Shown one piece after another: positions 7,251 through 13,362 of a stretch of 13,764 nucleotides of DNA (its first letter is position 1; every line of letters starts with the position of its first letter). Under the pieces are notes generated by a model. That model saw only the letters and a list, made by a program, of their open reading frames with translations. It was not told where the DNA came from and did no database searches. Source of the DNA: Fimbriiglobus sp043785105 (lineage in GTDB: Bacteria; Planctomycetota; Planctomycetia; Gemmatales; Gemmataceae); assembly GCA_043785105.1 (NCBI GenBank), contig JAYVXO010000180.1, positions 1 through 13,764 of the forward strand, given 5' to 3'. The position numbers and the translations under genes were made by a program.

Positions 7251-7400
7251 CCTGGTCTCTCGCAAAAATGGACCGCATCCCGGTACCGATTTCGGGGTCA
7301 ACAGTCGTGGTCGATGACAGGATTGTACTCGGTAACTTCTGGGCGGCCCTCAACCGTCGCGGTCACAATTCACCCCAGTTCTTGGTCATTCGCTGGTTAA

Positions 7401-7758
7401 AGCATTTTCAGTTTCAATGTCGCGTTCGGGTTAGCCCGATGCGCGAGTTTAGAAGTTGCGATCTCGGACTACCCTGAAGGGGTTCAATCGAATAGCCCAG
7501 GGTCGCGGCGTTTCGTCGCGCACCCTGGGTTCTCGACACCACCCAAGCCTTACCCCGCAGGGGTTACATCACACGCCACTGGGAACGATGTAACCCCTGC
7601 GGGGTAAGATCCGTTTCCGGTCCGACCCAGGGTGCGCGGCGAAACGCCGCGACCCTGGGCTATTCGATTGAACCCCTTCAGGGTAGTCCGATGGCGCAAC
7701 TTCTAAACGCGCGAGCGCGGGGTTCGGTCGGCCCCTCGCTCGCCCGTCGGGCTAACAA
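7401..7758. repeat. Nested palindromic repeat element, copy 1
   Basis: A layered inverted repeat. The outer ends are GTTAGCCCGA at 7430-7439 and its mirror at 7747-7756. Inside lies a perfect 51-bp inverted pair (7465-7515 and 7640-7690) containing AATAGCCCAGGGTCGCGG. At the centre is a perfect 22-bp hairpin (7549-7570 and 7587-7608) containing TACCCCGCAGGGGTTA. Two unlike spacers (about 7530-7548 with TCTCGACACC, and 7609-7624 with CCGTTTCCGG) separate the layers and give it a direction. An extra hairpin (GCGAGCG 7711-7717, CGCTCGC 7737-7743) sits at the right end. The left flank from 7401 is shared with copy 2, so the element may begin there. It carries no gene of its own, fills the space between two minus-strand genes, and is probably a non-autonomous palindromic mobile repeat. 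Confidence 0.85.
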
Positions 7759-7789
7759 AACAACCTGCCAGAATGACAACGAAAATGCT

Positions 7790-8890
7790 CTATAGGCCCG
7801 CCAGGAGTTCCTTGACTTTGGTTTCGATGAGGTCGCGGATGCGGCGGTACTCTTCGGCGGGCAGTTCCTTGGGGTCGGGGATTTGCCACTCTTCCCGCCG
7901 CGCCGCGTTCACCAGCGGGCACTCATCCCCGCACCCCATCGTGACGGCAACGGTGACCTCCCGGCCGTGGAACTCTTCCGTGGATTTGGAACGGTGCGTG
8001 GTCAGGTCATAGCCCCGTTCGGCCATGAACTCGATGGCGCGCGGGTTGACCTTACCAGACGGGCGGGAGCCAGCGCTATGCCCCTCGACACCGGCAGGGG
8101 CGTGCATTCGCGCGAACGCCTCCGCCATCTGGCTGCGGTTAGAGTTCTCGACACACACGAAAAGCACACGCTTCGGAACATCACTCACGATGTCAACTCC
8201 TGGGGGGCAAATCAAAGACCAGATGCCGACACCAGCGATCGCCCCGGCGATAGGTGCGGACAGGTAAATCCACAGGTGTTCGAGATGTCCCGAGACGACA
8301 GCCGGTGCTAAGGAGCGGATCGGGTTCATGGAGGCCCCCGAGACCGGCCCGGCAAACATCGCTTCCAGGGCAATCGTGCTGCCGATGGCGATGCCAGCCA
8401 GCACGCCTTTTTCCTCGGACCCGGTCGAGACGCCCAAAATCACGGTCATAAGAATGAGAGTCAGGATCAATTCCATCACCCAGGACTGCATCGGTGAACC
8501 ACTGGGAAGCGTCGCACCCAACGTCGTGTGGTCCGGAAACATCAGTTGCAACACAAAACTTGCGGCGAACGCGCCGACGGCTTGCGCCACAACGTAACGC
8601 GGGACATCACGAATCGAGAATCGACCGGCGACCACGAACGCCAGCGTCACGGCGGGGTTGAGATGGGCACCGGAGACATCCCCCAAGGCGTAGATCATGG
8701 CCAGCACGATCAGCCCGAACGTGAGCGCAATCCCGACGTGCGTGATCGCACCGCCATGAACCGCGTTCACCACAATCGCCCCCGTGCCAGTGAAGACGAG
8801 GGCGAACGTTCCGAAGGCTTCCGCGATGGCCGCCCGCATCAATTGACTACGGATAGCGCTAATACCTCGCTTGTCGTTGAGTTGCAGCAT
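7790..8890 (-). CDS. Aquaporin-arsenate reductase fusion protein
   Basis: A 366-residue two-domain protein. Residues 18-230 form an aquaglyceroporin (MIP) with six hydrophobic helices, a first pore loop HLNPAVT (NPA at 78-80) and a second loop SMNPIRS (189-191), where the usual alanine is isoleucine. Residues 240-366 form a low-molecular-weight-phosphatase-type arsenate reductase with the catalytic loop C246-VENSN-R252, a Cys pair at 320 and 324 (GCGDECP) and Asp339 in PDP. The enzyme would turn arsenate into arsenite in the cytoplasm and the attached channel would let arsenite out. Such channel-enzyme fusions are known from actinobacteria. ATG 8890 is chosen; ATG 8839 is also possible, and a TTG at 8965 would only translate a repeat hairpin. 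No ribosome site is clear, and no arsR, arsB or acr3 lies nearby. Confidence 0.9.
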   Translation of the reverse strand: MLQLNDKRGISAIRSQLMRAAIAEAFGTFALVFTGTGAIVVNAVHGGAITHVGIALTFGLIVLAMIYALGDVSGAHLNPAVTLAFVVAGRFSIRDVPRYVVAQAVGAFAASFVLQLMFPDHTTLGATLPSGSPMQSWVMELILTLILMTVILGVSTGSEEKGVLAGIAIGSTIALEAMFAGPVSGASMNPIRSLAPAVVSGHLEHLWIYLSAPIAGAIAGVGIWSLICPPGVDIVSDVPKRVLFVCVENSNRSQMAEAFARMHAPAGVEGHSAGSRPSGKVNPRAIEFMAERGYDLTTHRSKSTEEFHGREVTVAVTMGCGDECPLVNAARREEWQIPDPKELPAEEYRRIRDLIETKVKELLAGL

Positions 8891-8901
8891 TGGTACAGGT
8901 T

Positions 8902-8965
8902 TTGTTAGCCCGACGCGCCAGCGAGGGGTTACGCCGAACCCCTCGCTGGCGCGTCGGGCTAACAA
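8902..8965. repeat. Perfect 29-bp hairpin, minimal member of the palindromic repeat family
   Basis: Arms at 8902-8930 and 8937-8965 are exactly complementary around the six-base loop ACGCCG. The ends TTGTTAGCCCGACGCG match the ends of the two large elements. It lies 11 bases upstream of the chosen aquaporin-ArsC start and about 130 bases from the DUF1559 gene on the other strand, so it occupies the divergent promoter region and may lie in the arsenic gene's leader RNA. Confidence 0.9.
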
Positions 8966-9098
8966 GTAACTGCGTAGCTCCTACCCTGTTAGAATCGGAT
9001 GAAATAGGCAAGTAGAATCTCTCAACAGTTGTGGTAGATTATCAAGACTTGCCCCATCTTGTCTTTTCCAAAGCTATTTCCTCCGAGTGAGGCTCCAC

Positions 9099-10025
9099 AT
9101 GGTTCCGGTTGCCGTGCCACGGCGAGGGTTCACCCTCATTGAATTGCTGGTGGTGATCGCCATCATCGCCGTCCTCATTGGGTTGCTACTGCCGGCGGTG
9201 CAGAAAGTTCGGGAAGCGGCGGCGCGGACGCAGTGCATCAACAATTTGAAGCAGCAAGGCATCGCGCTGCACGGCTTCCATGACGTGACCGGGCGGCTGC
9301 CGTCCGCGTTGCAGTTGAACAGACCAATTAACTCCGCCACGAACAACTACAGCCCGTACCGTGCCGACCGGGCGCCCGGCGGTTACACGCTGAGCAACCA
9401 GGGTAATTTGTTCCCGAACGAAGGCGTGTATTGGAGTTGGACCTATCGGCTATCGCCGTACATGGAACTCGATAACGTCTTCAGATTGGCGGTCATCTCG
9501 ACGAACTATCCGCAAGGCTGGCCGTGGCCGACCGGCAATTGGCAAGCCGTGATGCCGTTGCCCGCGAAGATCATGAAGTGCCCGGCGGACGGGCGGTCGA
9601 ACCTCACTTACGATGCGAACAACGGCAACGCCACGAACAAAGCCGCGCTGACATCGTACTTCGGTGTCACGGGACGGGATCAGTTCCAGGAGGCGATTGC
9701 CGGCACGGGCAACCCGAGTTCGAGCGCCAAGCTACCGGGGCAAGACGGGATTTTTTACGTCAACGCGGCCGTCAAGTTGACCGGCATCACCGACGGCACG
9801 AGCAACACCATTGCGATCGGCGAACGCCCGCCGTCGAACACGTTACTGTACGGCTGGATGTGGGCGGGGTCCGGCAACTATCCCTACTTTGGCGCGACCG
9901 ACGTTGTTCTCGGCGTGCGGGAGCGTATTGCGCCGAACGCGGATCCCGAGTTCTTCCGGCCCGGACACCAATTCCTTTCACCACGAATCCGTCGAATCCC
10001 ACGATCGGGATGTATTTTCGACTGA
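9099..10025 (+). CDS. DUF1559 prepilin-like protein, C-terminally truncated
   Basis: A planctomycete DUF1559 protein of the type found in many copies per genome. The N-terminus has a type IV prepilin signal: basic PRRG, cleavage before FTLIELLVV, and a hydrophobic helix to about residue 35, followed by AARTQCINNLKQQGIALHGF. The body carries MKCPADGR and GITDGTSNTIAIGER, typical of the family. The protein should be exported, processed by prepilin peptidase and stay at the membrane or assemble as a pilus-like subunit; its function is not known. It ends abnormally: after DPEFFRPGH the usual tail with the final H...DGSVRF signature is missing and about 19 unrelated residues follow, so the 3' end has probably been deleted. 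ATG 9099 is chosen with GTGAGG 6 bases upstream; GTG 9087 is an alternative. It may no longer be functional. Confidence 0.85.
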   Translation: MVPVAVPRRGFTLIELLVVIAIIAVLIGLLLPAVQKVREAAARTQCINNLKQQGIALHGFHDVTGRLPSALQLNRPINSATNNYSPYRADRAPGGYTLSNQGNLFPNEGVYWSWTYRLSPYMELDNVFRLAVISTNYPQGWPWPTGNWQAVMPLPAKIMKCPADGRSNLTYDANNGNATNKAALTSYFGVTGRDQFQEAIAGTGNPSSSAKLPGQDGIFYVNAAVKLTGITDGTSNTIAIGERPPSNTLLYGWMWAGSGNYPYFGATDVVLGVRERIAPNADPEFFRPGHQFLSPRIRRIPRSGCIFD

Positions 10026-10121
10026 CCCGGCACGTGAGCAACTTCTAAAAGACTACGAGGTGTAAACTGCGTCTTCGAGGCCAAGAGAATTGAGGCACAC
10101 CCTTCAGTTCGCCAATTCTAC

Positions 10122-10149
10122 GGAACCATTCGTGGCGGTCCGCTATCAT
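10122..10149 (+). promoter_or_regulatory. Possible promoter of the exported-protein gene
   Basis: GGAACC at 10122-10127 and TATCAT at 10144-10149 are 16 bases apart, ending 24 bases before the ATG. The GGAAC element is the hallmark of ECF-dependent -35 sites, so this could be a target of an ECF factor such as the one in this window. The match is short and may be chance. Confidence 0.25.
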
Positions 10150-10173
10150 AATCATCAGCGAGGGTGCCGCGCC

Positions 10174-11028
10174 ATGTCCAGTCGATGTCCGGTTGGGAAC
10201 CCCATCCCGAAACGTTCTTCTCCTAGCCTTTTCAGCAGGCTTTGCTTTGTCACGTCACTGATGCTGATTGTGGTTCCCGGCACGCTTCGCAGTCAACCGC
10301 CGCTCGGAAACTACGACCTGGATGCGGATCGGTTTCACTTCTCGCGGGTCGAGTGGGATGCGCCGGTGAAGTCGGAGGACCGCAACCGCGACGAGTTTGA
10401 AGCGTACAATGACACACTGATCCACGCCAAGCAGTTCACCGCCGACGAGTTGATTTCGGCTGGCAATCGGGACGTGACGTTCAAGGATTTGGTCAAGCCC
10501 GTCGGTCGGGATTTTCAGTTCAAACTGCTCACGATGGAAGGTCGCCTCAAACGGATGCGCCGACTGGTCCCGACGAAACCGTTACTGGCGGTTGGCTTTC
10601 AGAACCTGTACGAGTGCTGGGTTTTCCCGAAGAACGGTACCGACCCGCTCTGTTTGCTTGTATCGGAGTTGCCGTCAGGCATTGAACCCGCGATGGACTA
10701 CACCCCGGCAAAGAACGTGACGTTCGCGGGGTACTACTTTAAGCTGATGCAGTACGAATCGGCGGCTCCGAATCCGAACGAGCCGACGCGGAATCAGATT
10801 CGTCGCGCCCCACTGTTGATGGGCCGCTCGTTCCTAGTTGTGCCCGAACCCGAGGTCGATTCCGGGAAGGCGTGGCGTGAAGGGTTCCTTCCCGGTTTGC
10901 TAGCGATCGGGGGCGCGGTCGTGGCCGCGACGGTGGGACTGACACTCTGGTTCCGTCGTGGCGACCGAACCCTCCGCCAAGCCCTCGAAAACCGCCGCAG
11001 TCAAAACCCGTTCGACGACGGACCGTGA
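10174..11028 (+). CDS. Exported or membrane-anchored protein of unknown function
   Basis: A 284-residue protein of no family I can name. ATG 10174 is preferred because AGGG (10161-10164) lies 9 bases upstream and the product then starts with a signal-peptide-like segment (positive region to about residue 20, hydrophobic LCFVTSLMLIVVPG to about 36). Residues 45-230 form a mixed soluble domain without recognised catalytic motifs. A second hydrophobic helix lies at about 240-260, followed by the basic stop-transfer FRRGDRTL and a short polar tail NPFDDGP. The topology is therefore a large domain outside the cytoplasm held by a C-terminal anchor. It lies 156 bases upstream of the toroid-repeat protein in the same direction, separated by a palindromic spacer, so the two may be related in function but are probably not tightly co-transcribed. 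Confidence 0.7.
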   Translation: MSSRCPVGNPIPKRSSPSLFSRLCFVTSLMLIVVPGTLRSQPPLGNYDLDADRFHFSRVEWDAPVKSEDRNRDEFEAYNDTLIHAKQFTADELISAGNRDVTFKDLVKPVGRDFQFKLLTMEGRLKRMRRLVPTKPLLAVGFQNLYECWVFPKNGTDPLCLLVSELPSGIEPAMDYTPAKNVTFAGYYFKLMQYESAAPNPNEPTRNQIRRAPLLMGRSFLVVPEPEVDSGKAWREGFLPGLLAIGGAVVAATVGLTLWFRRGDRTLRQALENRRSQNPFDDGP

Positions 11029-11043
11029 TCGAGTACAGAATAA

Positions 11044-11147
11044 TTTTGACAGGATTAACAAATACATCAATATGACGTGGCTGTGGTTAACATTGCCAAC
11101 AGTTCGCATCAACTTTAATCCTGTATATCCTGTTAATCCTGTCAAAA
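11044..11147. repeat. 17-bp inverted repeat of the GACAGGATTAACA type
   Basis: TTTTGACAGGATTAACA at 11044-11060 is perfectly complementary to 11131-11147. The right arm is preceded by further partial copies of AATCCTGT. It lies between two same-strand genes and is AT-rich, unlike its surroundings. It could act as a transcription stop, since a T-rich or A-rich stretch lies at each end of the stem. Spacers with this word recur in planctomycete genomes to my recollection. Confidence 0.7.
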
Positions 11148-11184
11148 ATCTTGGTGTCTGACCATATACACTTGGGGATCACTG

Positions 11185-12753
11185 ATGAGTACGGCAACCG
11201 AGGGCAAACAAGCTGTTATTCGCCGCTTGCAAGGGGCGCAAGAGACGAGTCATCAGCGGTTGTTGAAAAAACACCTGCCGGCGTGGGTGATTAGCGGCGC
11301 CTTTCACGTTGTCCTGATTGTGACCCTGATTGTTGCCGATCAGGTGATGGCCAAGCCCGGCGTGCCGCTCGATACCGAAACGCAACTGACCGTCGTGAAC
11401 GAGGGTGAAGAGAAGGTCGAAGAGGTGAATCTGACCAACCCTGATGTGGGTCTCGACCCCGATCTTCCCACTGCGATCGAGGCGGCGAAGCTGGACACGG
11501 TCAACGTCATGGATGTCACGCAAGCCACGGATGTCGCGGGACTCGCTGACGCGGTTAAAACCGATCGAACGGACTTTAACCCCCCGCCCGGCGTCGGCCA
11601 AGGGAGCGACGCACCCGGAAAAATGGGTGACACCGGCGATTTCCTGAAAGGCATGGGCATGGGAGCCGATGGCCAAATGACCTCCGAAGCGTTCCACGGG
11701 CGAAGTGCGGCAACCCGTAGCAAAATGCTCGAACGAGGCGGCGGCAATAGTGCTTCCGAGGCGGCAGTCGCACGGGGAATGATCTGGTTGGCCAAACAGC
11801 AAAAGCCGAACGGTTCCTGGGTCTTTGACGGCAGCAGTAAGTCAGACACGATCGCCGCGACCGGCTTGGGGCTACTTCCTTTCATGGCTGCCGGGCAAAC
11901 GCACAAAAGCACCGGGAAGGACAACAAGTACCGCACCAACGTTGAAGCGGCGGTGAAGTACATCGTGAGCAATCAACAGCCGAAGGGCGATTTCAAAAAC
12001 GCGAACCAGGGCACGTACATGTACGCCCACGCGATTGCCACCCTGGCCTTGTGCGAGTTACTTGGCATGACCAACGACCGTAACTTGGAAGGACCGGCGC
12101 AGAAAGCGGTGAACTACATCATCACCGCCCAAGCCGCCGACGGAAGTTGGGGCTACCAATCGGGCAATTCCGGCGATACCTCCATCGTCGGGTGGGAAAT
12201 TCAAGCGCTGTATTCCGCCACGTTGTGCAAGGGTCTTCGGGTCGATAAAAGCGTGTTTGCAAAAGCCCGGAAGTTCCTCGATAAAGTCGGGTCCGGGTCG
12301 ATGAAATCGACCTACGGCTACAACTCACCCGGTAGCAGCCTCACATTGACCCCCGTCGGACTGCTGTGCCGGTACTACGCGGACGGCTGGGGACCGGACC
12401 ACCCCGGTTACGCGGGTGGCGTCGCCTTCTTGATGAAGAGCCAACAGCCGAGCAAGACTTACACCAACATCTACTACTACTACTACGCCACGCAGGTGGT
12501 TCACTTCTTTGAACGGGACGAGTGGTACAAAAATTGGAACCCGGCGATGCGCGATTTGTTCATCTCCACCCAAGTGCCCGAAGCCAAAACCAACGGCGGC
12601 AGTTGGGAGGCGGACAATTCCAACATCGGCACCAACTGTGGTCGCCTCGGGACCACGTGCCTGACGTTGCTGACGCTCGAAGTCTACTACCGCCACTTGC
12701 CACTGTACAAACGTGATTCAGGCGGCCTGAAAGAACTCGAACGCGCGCGGTAG
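11185..12753 (+). CDS. Membrane-anchored prenyltransferase/squalene-oxidase-repeat protein
   Basis: A 522-residue protein. One transmembrane helix lies at about 34-53 (AWVISGAFHVVLIVTLIVA) after a basic N-terminus, so the rest should be outside the cytoplasm. Residues 55-185 form a low-complexity linker rich in Asp, Gly and Thr. Residues 190-510 contain alpha-toroid repeats with QW-like motifs: KQQKPNGSW, AQAADGSW and AKTNGGSW, with a YYYYYATQ stretch between. This fold is shared by squalene-hopene cyclases, protein prenyltransferases and complement-like proteins. The DxDD acid motif of true hopene cyclases is absent, so cyclase activity is not expected; a binding or scaffold role is more likely. 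Such proteins are abundant in planctomycetes. ATG 11185 has GGGGA (11174-11178) 6 bases upstream. Neighbouring genes give no pathway. Confidence 0.88.
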   Translation: MSTATEGKQAVIRRLQGAQETSHQRLLKKHLPAWVISGAFHVVLIVTLIVADQVMAKPGVPLDTETQLTVVNEGEEKVEEVNLTNPDVGLDPDLPTAIEAAKLDTVNVMDVTQATDVAGLADAVKTDRTDFNPPPGVGQGSDAPGKMGDTGDFLKGMGMGADGQMTSEAFHGRSAATRSKMLERGGGNSASEAAVARGMIWLAKQQKPNGSWVFDGSSKSDTIAATGLGLLPFMAAGQTHKSTGKDNKYRTNVEAAVKYIVSNQQPKGDFKNANQGTYMYAHAIATLALCELLGMTNDRNLEGPAQKAVNYIITAQAADGSWGYQSGNSGDTSIVGWEIQALYSATLCKGLRVDKSVFAKARKFLDKVGSGSMKSTYGYNSPGSSLTLTPVGLLCRYYADGWGPDHPGYAGGVAFLMKSQQPSKTYTNIYYYYYATQVVHFFERDEWYKNWNPAMRDLFISTQVPEAKTNGGSWEADNSNIGTNCGRLGTTCLTLLTLEVYYRHLPLYKRDSGGLKELERAR

Positions 12754-12796
12754 CACTTGAAACCCCGTAGGTTTGGCCCGATAGTCTCTCACGAGA

Positions 12797-13097
12797 GCAC
12801 GTTCAGTTTCCGTGTTGCGTTTTTGTTAGCCCGACGCGCCAGTTTTGAAGTTGAGGTTTCGGACTACCCCGTAGGGGTTCAATCGAATAGCCCAGGGTCG
12901 CGGCGCTTCGACGCGCACCCTGGGTCGGCCCGGAAACGGATCTTACCCCGAAGGGGTTACATCTCCGCCACGAGGACCGATGGAACCCCTTCGGGGTACG
13001 GCCTGGGGGGTGTCGAGAACCCAGGGTGCGCGACGAAGCGCCGCGACCCTGGGCTATTCCATTCAACCCCTTCGGGGTAGTCCGAAAGCACAACTTC
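12797..13097. repeat. Nested palindromic repeat element, copy 2 (right end lost)
   Basis: The same architecture as copy 1. The left flank from 12797 and GTTAGCCCGACGCG at 12825-12838 match. The 51-bp inverted pair lies at 12860-12910 and 13034-13084 (48 of 51 matching). The central hairpin lies at 12944-12963 and 12979-12998 (19 of 20). The two internal spacers are in the opposite order and strand from copy 1: the CCGTTTCCGG-type spacer is now on the left and the TCTCGACACC-type on the right. The right outer arm stops at about 13097 and runs straight into a toxin-antitoxin remnant, so the GGGCTAAC end is missing. Confidence 0.85.
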
Positions 13098-13298
13098 CGG
13101 CTCGCCCCTGCGGAGGCATTGTGGGACAGCGTCCACGATTCCCTACAAAGCGAACCGATCCCGCCCGAAGTCCAAGCCGAACTGGAACGCCGTGCCGCGC
13201 TTGCAGATTCGGACCCCTTCACGGGGGATACCGGGGGATACCGTGGGATACCGTGGGAAGCCGTGCGAGCCGCAGCACGAGCGAGGGGGCCGCAGTGA
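13026..13298 (+). pseudogene. Antitoxin of the TIGR02574 addiction-module type, decapitated by a repeat
   Basis: Residues encoded from about 13098 onward match the C-terminal two thirds of the short antitoxin-like proteins called putative addiction module component: LAPAEALWDSV, then PPEVQAELERRAAL and GIPWEAVRAAAR. These proteins normally have about 70-80 residues and neutralise a RelE/ParE-type toxin encoded just downstream. Here the N-terminus is replaced by sequence translated from the palindromic repeat (GTG 13026 lies inside the repeat), and a few residues of the usual AERLELAEALW segment also seem to be missing. A run of four 10-bp repeats before GIPWEAV adds residues. The stop codon overlaps the toxin start as GTGA, the usual operon arrangement. 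It is probably inactive. Confidence 0.7.
13221..13260. repeat. Four tandem 10-bp repeats in the antitoxin remnant
   Basis: Units near CCGTGGGATA repeat four times with one or two changes each. The unit is not a multiple of three, so each change in copy number would shift the frame. The repeats lie in the stretch that normally reads directly into GIPWE. Confidence 0.8.
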
Positions 13299-13353
13299 GC
13301 CTGCCAATCGTTCTCGACCCCGATGATGTAAATCGTCGGGGCCAAGGCGACAT
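13295..13353 (+). pseudogene. N-terminal remnant of a RelE/ParE-type toxin gene
   Basis: GTG 13295 overlaps the antitoxin stop by the GTGA arrangement typical of toxin-antitoxin operons and begins SLPIVLDPDD, similar to the first strand of RelE/ParE toxins paired with this antitoxin type. After about 12 codons the likeness ends, and further on the frame runs antisense into the WD40-type gene, so most of the toxin is gone. The assignment depends mainly on position and the first few residues. Confidence 0.45.
13318..13341. terminator. Hairpin downstream of the WD40-type gene
   Basis: CCCCGATGAT (13318-13327) pairs with ATCGTCGGGG (13332-13341) around GTAA with one G-T wobble. It lies 21 bases past the minus-strand stop codon, where a terminator is expected, but there is no T-run on that strand. 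It also overlaps the toxin remnant. Confidence 0.35.
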
Positions 13354-13362
13354 CTCTTCTGG

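Noticed and set aside
7401..7758. CRISPR array or riboswitch in the repeat region
   Set aside because: The repeats are inverted and nested rather than regularly spaced direct repeats, and no cas gene or riboswitch-like conserved core is visible.
7790..8890. Part of a multi-gene ars operon
   Set aside because: No arsR, arsB, acr3 or other arsenic gene lies next to it; the flanks are repeats and a DUF1559 gene.
8891..8965. Upstream TTG start for the aquaporin-ArsC protein giving 25 extra residues
   Set aside because: The extension translates the 29-bp repeat hairpin (RRASEG...RWRVGL), which is not part of the protein family.
11185..12753. Functional squalene-hopene or terpene cyclase
   Set aside because: The catalytic DxDD motif is missing, the toroid part is about half the usual length, and the N-terminus is a membrane anchor plus linker.
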